Shown here: positions 8,024 to 17,047 of the stretch, piece after piece
How positions within the stretch are numbered: the stretch's first letter is position 1
Layout of the letters: the number at the start of each line of letters is the position of its first letter
From: Candidatus Bipolaricaulota bacterium
Lineage (GTDB): Bacteria; Bipolaricaulota; Bipolaricaulia; Bipolaricaulales; Bipolaricaulaceae
Assembly: GCA_022838705.1 (NCBI GenBank)
Contig: JALHJZ010000001.1
Location: 62,001 to 126,000 of the forward strand
Direction: 5' to 3'
DNA: 64,000 nucleotides
The notes under the pieces: model-generated
Databases searched by the model: none
The model's input: only the letters and a program-made list of their open reading frames with translations
Told to the model about the DNA's origin: nothing
Made by a program: the position numbers and the translations under genes

Positions 8024-9769
8024 TCACGCTCCAGCCAACGACGGCCCCACGAGGAAGAGCGAAAGGACGATGTCCACCACGATAAACAGGGCATACGCGG
8101 GGAGAAGCCCGGGCTCATCGGACCGCCGCCAGTACACCCCCACCGCAACCAGGCCCGCGCCGAGGAACGCAAGGGGAAGAGCAATGGAGAGCGCCCTGGC
8201 CACGGACGGTGCCATCCATCCGGCGAACGGGAACTCGACGACCAGGCCCGAGATGAACAGGAGCTTGAGTGCCGCGTAGGGGACGAGGCCGACCGCGAGG
8301 AGGATCCTGGATCGCCACAACCGGAGGTCCCCCTCACCACCGAGGATGTAGTGGCCAGCGATGACGAGGAGCCCTGGCACCGCTGCCAGGAGGAAAAGGG
8401 GAATGGAAGCGAGCCCTCCTACGATGCCTGAGAGCACGGTGAAGAAGATATGGGCGAGGTCGGATGCTGAGAACCGGTCGAGGACCGCGCGCTCGGCTGA
8501 GGAGGTCGTGGCATAGAGGACGGAGTACTCCCCGGAGGCATGCATGTCAAGCCAGACCACATGCCAGCCTGCCGGTGACCGCACGAGCTCGGCGGCAGCC
8601 GGGGATCCCTGGGTGACAGCGACCGGGCACCAGCCCACCTCGCGACCGCCCTGGAAGAACACGAGCGCGGGTTGGAACTCCTCCTTCCGGAGGGAGGAGA
8701 GCTTCGCCGCAACTGTGATCAGTGCGAAGTCCTGTTCCACCGGGTAACCGGAGAGGACACGGACATTCACCCCCGGGCGCGGAGCTTCCGGCACCGGCTC
8801 GGCGAGGAGGCCGTTCCCCAAGTCCGTGACGGCCTCGGGGAGGAGGGGGGGAACGTAAATGGAGGTCGTGCGAACCTGTTCCGAAGCATCCCGAGGGACA
8901 GCGAACACCTGGGTCTCCACTGTGCCGGCCTTGGTCCCGCCGCGGTAGTCCACGGAGAGGGCGGCATAGGCCCACTGTTCGTCCAAGGCCAACTCTGGGC
9001 CCAAGAACAGAGCACCCAGCCCCCCTGTGACCTTGCCAAGGTACCGAGGTTCGGGCACGGATGGGCTGTCGAGCGTAATCCGTCCGTAGTAGAGCTCGGC
9101 GACACCGGGGGCCGGTGAGGCGAGCCACACCGCGTGAACGTCGCCCGAGCGGTCGACGGCGAGGGCGGGAGATCCCCCCCGCGGCGCGAGGAGCACCGGC
9201 GGGCCCGTAAGCTCGAGCTCCTCCGTGAGCGCCTGGACGTAGAGCCCGAGGCTCGGTTCCTCCCAGACGGCTACATACCCCCCCTCTGTCTGGACTACAG
9301 TGTACGAATCCACATCGTGGTCCTCGGGAGACACGGGGTGGGGGCCCCCTAGCGGCTCCCCAGCCCCCGAGAGGCGCTGGCTGGCGAGGCGGTCGGCCCC
9401 AGATCCTGTGCGGAAAAGGAAGAACAGGATGAGCTGATCGTCACGAACGAAGAGGTGCGGGGCGTGGGGGTAGCTGGCCGAGAGGGGGAGGGGGTTGACC
9501 CCTTCTAGGCTCGCCTCTCGGCTCAGGCGCCCCACGAGGAGCTGCGGTTCCCCAGCTACCTGGTCGCCCCACACGATCCACCGCGCGTCCGGGGACACGC
9601 CGAGCGAGGGGGCATCTCTGAGGGAGGCCGCAGCTAGGGGAAGGCCCCGGCTCCATCCCGAGCGAATGGGGTCCGTCCGCCGGGGTTCACACCCCGCAAG
9701 GGAGAGGACGACCAACCCAAGGAGGATGGCGCTGACCGATCTCAGCCCACGGTGCCGCCGGTATCCCAT
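8024..9769 (-). CDS. Lipoprotein with extracellular region and C-terminal membrane helices, function unknown
   Basis: A 581-residue protein I do not recognise. It starts with a signal peptide and lipobox (LSLAGC, C27), so it is probably lipidated and exported. Residues 30-430 are beta-rich with repeats of the type ARWIVWGDQ and VHAVWLASP that suggest a beta-propeller. About four hydrophobic helices follow from about residue 450 (SGIVGGLASIPLFLLAAVP and later segments to the C-terminus). The ATG is ten bases after a TATCAT -10 box (9780-9785), with no Shine-Dalgarno sequence. It is downstream of the opp operon but separated from it by a terminator. Confidence 0.75.
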   Translation of the reverse strand: MGYRRHRGLRSVSAILLGLVVLSLAGCEPRRTDPIRSGWSRGLPLAAASLRDAPSLGVSPDARWIVWGDQVAGEPQLLVGRLSREASLEGVNPLPLSASYPHAPHLFVRDDQLILFFLFRTGSGADRLASQRLSGAGEPLGGPHPVSPEDHDVDSYTVVQTEGGYVAVWEEPSLGLYVQALTEELELTGPPVLLAPRGGSPALAVDRSGDVHAVWLASPAPGVAELYYGRITLDSPSVPEPRYLGKVTGGLGALFLGPELALDEQWAYAALSVDYRGGTKAGTVETQVFAVPRDASEQVRTTSIYVPPLLPEAVTDLGNGLLAEPVPEAPRPGVNVRVLSGYPVEQDFALITVAAKLSSLRKEEFQPALVFFQGGREVGWCPVAVTQGSPAAAELVRSPAGWHVVWLDMHASGEYSVLYATTSSAERAVLDRFSASDLAHIFFTVLSGIVGGLASIPLFLLAAVPGLLVIAGHYILGGEGDLRLWRSRILLAVGLVPYAALKLLFISGLVVEFPFAGWMAPSVARALSIALPLAFLGAGLVAVGVYWRRSDEPGLLPAYALFIVVDIVLSLFLVGPSLAGA

Positions 9770-9808
9770 ACGTGGCAGGATGATAGCCGGAATCCCTTGG
9801 GGAAGCAG

Positions 9809-9841
9809 GAAAAAGAACGGGCCTCCCGCGGGGGGAGGCCC
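9809..9841 (-). terminator. Rho-independent terminator of the opp operon
   Basis: A 9-bp hairpin GGGCCTCCC/GGGAGGCCC (9819-9827 and 9833-9841) is followed, in minus-strand reading, by GTTCTTTTTC. It lies 20 bases past the oppA stop. Confidence 0.9.
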
Positions 9842-9861
9842 GGTACCCTTTAAGCTTCGGT

Positions 9862-11721
9862 CTAGCCCTTCCCCGTCATCTGGGCCCTCAGCTTGGCATC
9901 GATGCTCCAGGTGTCCCAGTGTGGCGTGTCATGCCAGTGCCGGGTGAGCCAGGGCTTCGTGAGCGCGATCTGGGTGTAGTAGTAGATCGGGGCAATGGCC
10001 ACGATCTCGTCACACAGGAGCCGCTCCGCCTCGAAGTACAACCGCTGGCGCTCCTCCGGGTCGGAGAGCCGCCCCGCGAGCGTCGTCAGCCGATCGAACT
10101 CGGCCACGGCCGCCCCCACCTGCGGATCGTCCGGGCTCATCCGCGGATCGTTGTTCCCGTAGGTCGGGTTGAACACCTCGTGCACCCAGTTGTTCTGGTC
10201 CGGGTAGTCCTGGCACCAGCCGAGCCGGTACACGTTGGGCATGTTCTCCACCGGGGTCTCCTTGGAGATGGTCGTCAGGTAGACCTTCCACTCCTGGACC
10301 TCGATGGTGAACCTCGCCTTCGGGAATGCCTTCGCCCACATCGCCTGCACTGCCTGGGCGATCACGGCATGGCCCTGACCCGAGTTGTGCATGAGGATGA
10401 TCTCGAGGCCCGCTCCATCCGGATAGCCGGCCTCGGCCATCAACTTCTGGGCCTCGGTGAGCGCCTTGTCGTAGCCCCAGCCGCCGAGCTTCTCGGGGAG
10501 CGCCCACGGAGCGATCCGCGGGTCAAGGGCAGCATTGCCGAAGATCGACCCGCCGGCGAACGTGTTGGCGGGGAGTTGTTCGCCCTTCGTGACCTGATCG
10601 ATCAACGTCTGCCGATCGATCGTCATCGAGAGGGCCTTCCGCACCCGCACGTCGTTCGTCGGCGCCTTGGTGGTGATGAACCCATAGTAGTACGTGCAGG
10701 GGAACGGCCGGATCGTGAGCTCCTTCGAGAGCACGGGGTCCACCTTCACCCGGTCCATCTCCGAAAGCGGGACGCCGCCCGTATCGAGCTCGTTGTTGAG
10801 GTACATCGCGAACGCCGTCGACTCCTCCACGATCATCACGCAATGGACCTCGTCGATGTTCCCACCGCCCCACAGATCGTCCGGGAGGTACGGGTTGCGC
10901 ACGAACACCATGCTGTCATTGTGGATCCAGGACTTCATGGCGTAGGACCCGTTCGTGACGATGTTCCCCGGCTCGGTCCATGAGTCGCCGTAGGCATCAA
11001 TGGCCCACTTCGGCTGCGGGCGGGCGATCCACATCGAGGCGATCTGCCCGAAGTACCCTGCCGGGGCGATGAGCGTGAACTGCACCGTGAACGCGTCGAG
11101 GGCCTTCACCCCGATCGCATCCATCAGGGCCGGGAAGTCCGGGGAAGTCGGATCGGCCGTGTTCGCCTCGTAAGCCCCCTGGATGATGTAGAGCACGTAG
11201 GAGTAGTCGGAAGCGGTGTTCGGATCAAGCGTCCGCTTCACGCCGTACTCCACGTCGTACGCTGAAACCAGCCGGAAGAAGCCGCTGGCATCTGCGCGCT
11301 GCGCAACGACGTAGTTATTGCCGTCTGCGTCCTTGCCCACGAAGAGCTCCCGAGCCGGCTCGCTAAGGATCAATTTCGCGTCATCCGGCAAGGTGGCTGT
11401 TTCCTGCAGAACCCTGTTCACTGCGGTATCGTACCGCACCCAGTAGACGTCGTTCCGCAGGTGATACGTCCAGGTCAGCCCATCCTCCGAGACATCCCAG
11501 GACGTGGCGAGCTCGGGGACCGGGGCCATCGTCACCTCATCGAGGTCCACGAGCCCGAGGAACATGTGCTCGATGATCTCGATCGAGGTCGTATCCGTAC
11601 TGATCGCCGGGTCCGCTGACGGCGGCTCCGTCCCCAGGTTCCGGTTCATGATCACTTGCCCCATCACGGGCCACACCATCAAACTCACGAGGAGCACCAC
11701 TGCAAGCTTACTCAGCCGCAT
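9862..11721 (-). CDS. oppA: Peptide ABC transporter substrate-binding protein (family 5)
   Basis: A 619-residue extracytoplasmic solute-binding protein of the OppA/DppA family. The signal peptide is residues 1-22; no lipobox cysteine is seen. The early family motif is NLGTEPPSADPA, followed by LATSWDVSEDGLTWTYHLR and the KALSMTIDR region. ATG 11721 has AAAGGAGGT seven bases upstream. It is the last gene of oppB-oppC-oppA and is followed by a clear terminator. The ATPase genes (oppD/F) are not in the window, so they are elsewhere or shared. The ligand (peptide, nickel or sugar) cannot be told. Confidence 0.93.
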   Translation of the reverse strand: MRLSKLAVVLLVSLMVWPVMGQVIMNRNLGTEPPSADPAISTDTTSIEIIEHMFLGLVDLDEVTMAPVPELATSWDVSEDGLTWTYHLRNDVYWVRYDTAVNRVLQETATLPDDAKLILSEPARELFVGKDADGNNYVVAQRADASGFFRLVSAYDVEYGVKRTLDPNTASDYSYVLYIIQGAYEANTADPTSPDFPALMDAIGVKALDAFTVQFTLIAPAGYFGQIASMWIARPQPKWAIDAYGDSWTEPGNIVTNGSYAMKSWIHNDSMVFVRNPYLPDDLWGGGNIDEVHCVMIVEESTAFAMYLNNELDTGGVPLSEMDRVKVDPVLSKELTIRPFPCTYYYGFITTKAPTNDVRVRKALSMTIDRQTLIDQVTKGEQLPANTFAGGSIFGNAALDPRIAPWALPEKLGGWGYDKALTEAQKLMAEAGYPDGAGLEIILMHNSGQGHAVIAQAVQAMWAKAFPKARFTIEVQEWKVYLTTISKETPVENMPNVYRLGWCQDYPDQNNWVHEVFNPTYGNNDPRMSPDDPQVGAAVAEFDRLTTLAGRLSDPEERQRLYFEAERLLCDEIVAIAPIYYYTQIALTKPWLTRHWHDTPHWDTWSIDAKLRAQMTGKG

Positions 11722-11852
11722 CAAGCACCTCCTTTATCTCCACCCCAAGGTCCGAACTGCACCTTCGCTCTTCCGTGACCTCCTTTGTTTCGATCGACCA
11801 CCTCCCTTCCCCTGAGCTAGCAAGACGTACAACAATGCAGGCAACTAGTAGT

Positions 11853-12851
11853 CTACGTCCCCCGCAGCCGGGGGTCAAACGCATCGCGGAGCCCGTCCCC
11901 CAGGAAGTTGAAGGCGAGCGTGGTCAGGGCCAGGGCCGTCCCGGGGATCAACGACTCCCAGGGGTACGTCCGGATGGCGGCATAAGTCTCGGAGATCATC
12001 AACCCCCAGCTCGGCGTGGGCGGGGTTACCCCAAGCCCGATGAAGCTGAGGAACGCTTCGGTAGAGATGTACCCCGGGATGGCGAGGGTCTCGGAAACGA
12101 TGCACGGCCCGAGGATATTCGGAAGCACGTGGCGGAACACGATCCGCAGGTTCCCCGCCCCAAGCGCCCGCGCCGACTCGATGTACTCCTTCTGCTTCAC
12201 GGAGAGCGTCTGCGCCCGCGCCAAACGGGCCATGCCGATCCAGTTAAGGACGCCCAGCGCCACGAACAGGAAGAACATCCCCCCGAGCGCGCGGTCGATG
12301 TTGACCAGCACCCCCACCAGCCCCGTCGCTCCCCTCCGGCTGACCGCCTTGAAGTAGGCCTGGAGTAGGATGACGAAAATGATGAGGGGGAACCCATACA
12401 GGAAATCAACGAACCTCATCATCGCGTTGTCCACCCGCGTCGGGGCGAACCCAGAGATGATCCCGTAGGTGAGTCCAATGACGAGGCTCACCAGCGCGGC
12501 CACTACCGCAATGGACAAGGAGATCCTGGTCCCATAGAGGGTCCGACTGAGAATGTCACGTCCTAGGTAGTCCGTTCCCAGGGGATAGCCGGGCGTTCCG
12601 GGCGGGAGATCCCGCTCGAAGAAGCTCACCTCGGCGAAGTGCTTGGGGGCGATCAGGGGCCTCACCTCCCCGCCGAAGATGGCAGCGGGGATCGTCGTGT
12701 CCACGAACAAGGCCACCAGGATGACGAGGATGATGAAGATCCCCCCCAGCGTGCCCGCGCGGTGCTTGAGCAACCGGTGAAACGCGTCCTGGAGGGGGCT
12801 CCGCCCCCTCACTTCCTCCTCGCGAGCATCCCTCCGTTTCTTCGCGCTCAT
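11853..12851 (-). CDS. oppC: Peptide ABC transporter permease OppC/DppC
   Basis: A 332-residue inner-membrane permease with an N-terminal transmembrane helix (about 34-52), the LGTDYLGRDILSR signature and five further helices. The EAA loop that contacts the ATPase is at about 220-245 (ESARALGAGNLRIVFRHVLPN). An insertion (about 160-185) lengthens it relative to E. coli DppC. Its start overlaps the oppB stop by one base. A 131-base spacer with no recognisable gene follows before oppA. Confidence 0.93.
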   Translation of the reverse strand: MSAKKRRDAREEEVRGRSPLQDAFHRLLKHRAGTLGGIFIILVILVALFVDTTIPAAIFGGEVRPLIAPKHFAEVSFFERDLPPGTPGYPLGTDYLGRDILSRTLYGTRISLSIAVVAALVSLVIGLTYGIISGFAPTRVDNAMMRFVDFLYGFPLIIFVILLQAYFKAVSRRGATGLVGVLVNIDRALGGMFFLFVALGVLNWIGMARLARAQTLSVKQKEYIESARALGAGNLRIVFRHVLPNILGPCIVSETLAIPGYISTEAFLSFIGLGVTPPTPSWGLMISETYAAIRTYPWESLIPGTALALTTLAFNFLGDGLRDAFDPRLRGT

Positions 12852-13828
12852 CAGTCGTACCGGATGCGGGGATCGAGCCAGGCGTAGCTCACGTCCACGA
12901 CGATGTTGGCAGCAACAAGGAGCACCGAGTAGACGAGGACCGACCCCATGATCATCGGATAGTCGCGGTTGGTGATGGCCGTCACGAAGTACTTCCCCAT
13001 CCCCGCGATGCCGAAGATCTGCTCAACGACCAGGCTCCCAGTCACGATGCCGGCGAACATCGGGCCGAGCACGGTCGCGACGGGAATCAGGCTGTTCCTT
13101 AGCCCATGGACGATGATCGTACGCCGTGCCGGGAGGCCCTTCGCGTAGGCCGTCTTGATGTAGTCCTCGCGGATGACTTGGAGGAGGCTCGCCCGGGTGA
13201 GGCGGGCGATGGATGCGGAGTACGCCAGCCCAAGGGTTATCGCAGGAAGGATCGCATGGAGCCAGAATTTCGCCGAAAAGATGTTGGGGAAGAACCCGAG
13301 GTACAGCTGTGTGTAGTCCGTCCCCCACCGCGCCGTCGGCAGCCACCCCAGGGTGATGGCGAACACCCACATCAAGAGAGGGCCGATCATCATGGTGGGC
13401 ATGGACACCCCGAGGATGGCCAGGAAGGTCGCCCCGTAGTCGATGGGCGAGTTCTGCTTCACGGCCGCGATCGTGCCCAGAGGGATCCCAATAAGCAAGG
13501 CGAAGAGCAGGGCGAGGAAACCGAGCTGGAACGAGATCGGGAACGTGCGCTTGAGGATATCGTTCACGGTCTGAGATCTCGAGGCGTAGGATGGGCCGAA
13601 GTCGAACCGGATCCCATCCCAGATCCACTTCCCGAGCTGCTCATACATCGGCCGGTCCAGGCCGTACTTCCGTTCCAGGTTCTTGCGGATCGACTCGGGA
13701 AGCTGTTTCTCACCCGCGAAATCGAACGGACCTCCCGGGATGGCGCGGGCGAGGAAGAACGTGACCACCATGATCGCCAGGAGGACCGGGATCGCCCACA
13801 ACAGCCGCCGTATGATGTACTGGATCAT
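12851..13828 (-). CDS. oppB: Peptide ABC transporter permease OppB/DppB
   Basis: A 325-residue permease and the first gene of the operon. An N-terminal helix (MIQYIIRRLLWAIPVLL) is followed by the periplasmic loop typical of the family (RKYGLDRPMYEQ) and the EAA loop KTAYAKGLPARRTIIVHGLRN. I chose ATG 13828, where family similarity begins. It is 12 bases after a TATAAA box, has no Shine-Dalgarno sequence and would have a leader of about five bases. Confidence 0.93.
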   Translation of the reverse strand: MIQYIIRRLLWAIPVLLAIMVVTFFLARAIPGGPFDFAGEKQLPESIRKNLERKYGLDRPMYEQLGKWIWDGIRFDFGPSYASRSQTVNDILKRTFPISFQLGFLALLFALLIGIPLGTIAAVKQNSPIDYGATFLAILGVSMPTMMIGPLLMWVFAITLGWLPTARWGTDYTQLYLGFFPNIFSAKFWLHAILPAITLGLAYSASIARLTRASLLQVIREDYIKTAYAKGLPARRTIIVHGLRNSLIPVATVLGPMFAGIVTGSLVVEQIFGIAGMGKYFVTAITNRDYPMIMGSVLVYSVLLVAANIVVDVSYAWLDPRIRYD

Positions 13829-13834
13829 CCGAGC

Positions 13835-13869
13835 GGCGGGTTTATACCCGCCTCCCTGCGGTGTGTCAA
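13835..13869 (-). promoter_or_regulatory. opp operon promoter with palindromic operator over the -10
   Basis: Minus-strand TTGACA (13864-13869), 17-bp spacer and TATAAA (13841-13846), a near-consensus promoter. The -10 sits in a perfect inverted repeat, GGCGGGT-4-ACCCGCC (13835-13852), which could be a repressor site. Confidence 0.85.
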
Positions 13870-13914
13870 GCACGGACCCCCTAGTGGAGATCGTGACCCG
13901 CGCCGGGTTGCAGG

Positions 13915-13944
13915 TTGCCTAGGTCCTCGCCTCCTTCGTATCCT
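13915..13944 (+). promoter_or_regulatory. Promoter of sucD-ychF operon
   Basis: TTGCCT (13915-13920), 18-bp spacer, TATCCT (13939-13944). The predicted leader is about 28 bases and contains AAAGGGGA before the GTG start. Confidence 0.6.
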
Positions 13945-13978
13945 CGGGGTGTGATCTTTGTGCAGCGAAAGGGGAACC

Positions 13979-14848
13979 GTGGCGATCCTTGTTGACGCGG
14001 ACACGAGGGTGCTTGTCCAGGGCATCACCGGGAGCGAGGGGGCGTTCCACACCCGGCAGATGGTGGCGTACGGGACAAAGGTCGTGGCGGGGGTCACCCC
14101 CGGCAAGGGGGGGACGTCCCTCGACGGGATCCCGGTGTACGACGCGGTGGCCGAGGCGGTGGAGGCCGAGCGGGTTGATGCCTCGGTCCTGTTCGTCCCG
14201 GCCGCGTTCGCCCCGGAGGCGCTGCTCGAGGGGGCGGCCGCGGGGATCCCCCTCCTCGTGTGCATCACGGAAGGGATCCCGCTCCATGCCATGCTCCCTA
14301 CCTACCACCTCCTCCGCGCGTACCCGGTCCGGTTGATCGGCCCCAACTGCCCCGGGGTGATCTCCCCCGGCCAGGCCAAGATGGGCGTCATCCCGCCCGC
14401 CGCGTTCACCCCCGGGCCGGTGGGAATCGTGTCCCGCTCGGGAACCCTCACCTACGAGATCGCCCACCACCTCTCCCAGGCCGGGATCGGGCAGTCCACG
14501 GTGGTCGGGATCGGGGGCGACCCGATCATCGGGAGCTCGTTTGTGGACCTCCTCCCCCTGTTCGAGGACGATCCCGCGACAGAGGTGGTCGTCCTCGTGG
14601 GGGAGATCGGAGGGGGGGCGGAAGACGAGGCAGCGCAGTGGTGGGCGGAGAACGGGACGAAGCCCCTCGTCGCCTACATCGCTGGCTTCTCGGCCCCACC
14701 GGGGAAGCGGATGGGCCACGCTGGGGCGATCGTGACCGGGGGAGACGATACCGCCCAGGCGAAGGCGGACCGGCTGGAGAAGGCGGGGATCCCCGTCGCC
14801 CGCACGCCGACCGAGGTTGCTCGCCTCGTCCAGGAGGCCCTCCGGTGA
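13979..14848 (+). CDS. sucD: Succinate-CoA ligase alpha subunit
   Basis: A 289-residue alpha subunit that carries the phosphohistidine and binds CoA, interconverting succinyl-CoA and succinate with ATP or GTP. The CoA-binding Rossmann part has [18 protein letters not shown] (11-28). The phosphorylated histidine is H247 ([10 protein letters not shown]). Start GTG 13979 follows AAAGGGGA; the TTG further upstream gives extra unrelated residues. The beta subunit gene sucC, usually adjacent, is absent here. ychF overlaps the end as GTGA. Confidence 0.93.
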   Translation: MAILVDADTRVLVQGITGSEGAFHTRQMVAYGTKVVAGVTPGKGGTSLDGIPVYDAVAEAVEAERVDASVLFVPAAFAPEALLEGAAAGIPLLVCITEGIPLHAMLPTYHLLRAYPVRLIGPNCPGVISPGQAKMGVIPPAAFTPGPVGIVSRSGTLTYEIAHHLSQAGIGQSTVVGIGGDPIIGSSFVDLLPLFEDDPATEVVVLVGEIGGGAEDEAAQWWAENGTKPLVAYIAGFSAPPGKRMGHAGAIVTGGDDTAQAKADRLEKAGIPVARTPTEVARLVQEALR

Positions 14849-15933
14849 GCCGGAGCTTCGGCCTGGTGGGGCTCCCCAACGCGGGGAAGTCCACGATCTT
14901 CAACGCCCTCACCCTGGCCGGGGCGCGGGTTGAGGCGTACCCGTTCTGCACGATCGAGCCCCACCACGGGGTCGCGTCCGTCCCCGACGAGCGACTGGAC
15001 CGCCTCCATGCCCTGTTCCCCGGGAAGAAGAAGGTCCCGACGACGATCGAGGTGGTGGACATCGCTGGCCTGGTGGAGGGGGCATCGCAGGGGGAGGGAT
15101 TGGGGAACCAGTTCCTCGCCGAGATCCGGGGGGTGGAGGCGATCCTCCACGTCGTGCGCTGTTTCCAGGACCCGGACATCGCCCACCCGATGGGGGAGCT
15201 CGATGTGCGCCGCGACATCAAGGTCGTGGAAGGGGAGCTCCTCGCCAAGGACCGGGAGACCCTCGAGCGGCGGCGGGAGCGGACGGCGAAGGCTGCCCGC
15301 ACCGGGGACAAGCCCGCGCAGGAGGAGGTCGCCCTGCTGGATCGTCTCCTGGAGGCCGTGCGTGATGGGAAGCCGATCCGTGCGCTTCACTTCTCTGCCC
15401 AGGAGATGCCCCTCCTCCGCGAGCTGGCTCCCCTCACCTCGAAGCCCGTCCTGTTCGTGGCCAACGTCGATGACGCCGGCGAGAACGATCTGTCGCGGGC
15501 GGTGGCGGAGGTCGCCCACGAGAGCGGGGCGGGGTGGATCGTGGTGCGGGGGAAGCTCGAGGCCGAGCTCGGGGAGGCGTGCCCCGAGGAAGGGGAACGG
15601 CAGGCGTTCCTCCAGGAATATGGCCTTGCCGAGTCGGCCCTCGTCCGCCTCGTGCGCGAGGCGTACCGGCTCCTCGCCGTGATCACGTTCTACACAGTGG
15701 AGGGGCCCGAAGTACGGGCGTGGACGGTCCCTGCTGGGACGAAGGCCCCCGACGCGGGGGCGGCGATCCACACCGACTTCCGCGACCGGTTCGTCTTGGC
15801 GGAGGTCATGCCCCTGGCGGACCTCCTCGCTGCTGGCTCCGAGCGGGCGCTCCGCGAGGCGGGCCGGGTCCACCGCGCCGGCCGCGATTACACGGTCCAG
15901 GACGGCGACGTGATCCATTTCATCTCCGCCTGA
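14845..15933 (+). CDS. ychF: Redox-regulated ATPase YchF (Obg-like)
   Basis: A 362-residue ribosome-associated P-loop NTPase of the Obg/OLA1 family that prefers ATP. The G1 loop is GLPNAGKST (9-17), followed by G3 [10 protein letters not shown], a coiled-coil insertion, and the C-terminal TGS domain ([20 protein letters not shown] to [12 protein letters not shown]). The GTG start overlaps the sucD stop, and its stop overlaps the start of the transporter gene (TGATG), so the three are coupled. Confidence 0.96.
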   Translation: MSRSFGLVGLPNAGKSTIFNALTLAGARVEAYPFCTIEPHHGVASVPDERLDRLHALFPGKKKVPTTIEVVDIAGLVEGASQGEGLGNQFLAEIRGVEAILHVVRCFQDPDIAHPMGELDVRRDIKVVEGELLAKDRETLERRRERTAKAARTGDKPAQEEVALLDRLLEAVRDGKPIRALHFSAQEMPLLRELAPLTSKPVLFVANVDDAGENDLSRAVAEVAHESGAGWIVVRGKLEAELGEACPEEGERQAFLQEYGLAESALVRLVREAYRLLAVITFYTVEGPEVRAWTVPAGTKAPDAGAAIHTDFRDRFVLAEVMPLADLLAAGSERALREAGRVHRAGRDYTVQDGDVIHFISA

Positions 15934-16766
15934 TGGCAACGTTGGCCCTCCTCCTCACCAGCGCGGTGTGGGGGTGGACGTTCGTCCTGGTGAAGGATGC
16001 CCTCCACGAGGTCGGTCCGTTGTGGTTCCTCGCCCTGCGGTTCAGCCTGGCGACGCTCCTCGCCCTTCCGTTCCTCGTTGGACGGCGAGGAGCTCGCTCG
16101 GGGAGCAACTGGCGCTGGGGTGGGATCCTCGGGCTCGCCCTGTGTGGCGGGTACTTCCTCCAGACGTGGGGGCTCCTCTACACCACCGCCCAGAAGTCGG
16201 GCCTTATCACAGGGCTGTCCGTGGTCCTCGTCCCGGTGGTGGGGTGGGCGTTCGGGCGTCGGCCGAGCGGGAGGACGTGGGGAGGGGTCGCCCTGGCCGC
16301 GGTTGGGCTGGTCCTCCTCACCCTCGGCGGGGGATCGCTCGCGGGGGGGACGTGGATCGGCGACGGCCTGACGGCCCTGTGCGCCGTCGCGTTCGCCGTG
16401 CACCTCGTCCTCCTCGATCGGTACGCCAAGGCCGGCGATCCCCGTACCCTCCTCGTCCCGCAGCTCGCCCTCGTCGCCCTCCTCTCCCTCGCCGGGGCGG
16501 GGTGGCACGGGGAGATCGCGTTCACGTTTTCATCGCAGGTGTGGGTTGCGGTGGGGGTGACCGCGGCGCTGGCCACGACCGGGGCATTCGCGCTCGTCCT
16601 CTGGGCGGGGCAGCGGACTTCGGCCGCGCGGATGGCAACCGTGCTCGCCATGGAGCCCGTGTTCGCCGCGCTCTGTGGGTGGTGGCTCCGCGGCGAGATG
16701 CTTCATCCCGTCCAGGGGGTGGGGGCAGCCCTGGTGATGGCCGGGATCCTATCCCAGCGTTCCTGA
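15933..16766 (+). CDS. EamA/DMT-superfamily transporter
   Basis: A 277-residue inner-membrane protein with about ten predicted helices and two EamA repeats. The first repeat begins LLTSAVWGWTFVLVKD, and the family-typical end is AMEPVFAALCGWWLRGE. It probably exports a metabolite such as an amino acid; the substrate is unknown. It is translationally coupled to ychF (TGATG). Two tRNA genes follow on the same strand, with a separate promoter. Confidence 0.88.
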   Translation: MATLALLLTSAVWGWTFVLVKDALHEVGPLWFLALRFSLATLLALPFLVGRRGARSGSNWRWGGILGLALCGGYFLQTWGLLYTTAQKSGLITGLSVVLVPVVGWAFGRRPSGRTWGGVALAAVGLVLLTLGGGSLAGGTWIGDGLTALCAVAFAVHLVLLDRYAKAGDPRTLLVPQLALVALLSLAGAGWHGEIAFTFSSQVWVAVGVTAALATTGAFALVLWAGQRTSAARMATVLAMEPVFAALCGWWLRGEMLHPVQGVGAALVMAGILSQRS

Positions 16767-16777
16767 TCGGCGTTCCG

Positions 16778-16806
16778 TTGACGCGCCTCCCCGATCGGAC
16801 GATACT
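16778..16806 (+). promoter_or_regulatory. Promoter of tRNA-Ser
   Basis: TTGACG (16778-16783), 17-bp spacer, GATACT (16801-16806). The mature tRNA starts eight bases later. The spacer holds the palindrome CCGATCGG, also found at the same distance from the -35 in the promoter at 24279. Confidence 0.75.
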
Positions 16807-16813
16807 CGGCAGC

Positions 16814-16897
16814 GGAGGGATGTCCGAACGGCAAGGAGCCGGTCTCGAAAACCGGTACGGCTGAAAGGCCTTCGGGGTTCGAATCCCCGTCCCTCCG
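16814..16897 (+). tRNA. tRNA-Ser (CGA)
   Basis: A class II tRNA with a long variable arm. Acceptor GGAGGGA/TCCCTCC, anticodon stem CCGGT/ACCGG with loop CTCGAAA (anticodon CGA), and T arm CGGGG-TTCGAAT-CCCCG. The discriminator is G, and CCA is not encoded. Confidence 0.97.
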
Positions 16898-16970
16898 CCC
16901 GAGGCGCGGTCACGGGTTGGCTCGCCGTGAACCGAGAACTGCTGCGCCGTAAACTGTTCCCCGTTCTTGT

Positions 16971-17046
16971 GCGCCCGTAGCTCAGGGGATAGAGCGCTGC
17001 CCTGCGGAGGCAGAGGACGCAGGTTCAAATCCTGCCGGGCGTACCA
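16971..17046 (+). tRNA. tRNA-Arg with GCG anticodon
   Basis: A canonical cloverleaf: acceptor GCGCCCG/CGGGCGT (one G-U pair), anticodon stem CTGCC/GGCAG with loop CTGCGGA (anticodon GCG), T arm GCAGG-TTCAAAT-CCTGC, then an encoded ACCA end. Most bacteria read CGY/CGA with an ACG anticodon modified to ICG, so GCG is unusual. A weak TAAACT -10 lies at 16950-16955. Confidence 0.95.
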
Positions 17047-17047
17047 G

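Noticed and set aside
11722..11800. Second AAAGGAGGT and a 13-codon GTG frame in front of oppA
   Set aside because: The ribosome binding site is about 16 bases from the GTG, too far, and the peptide is tiny with no supporting signal.
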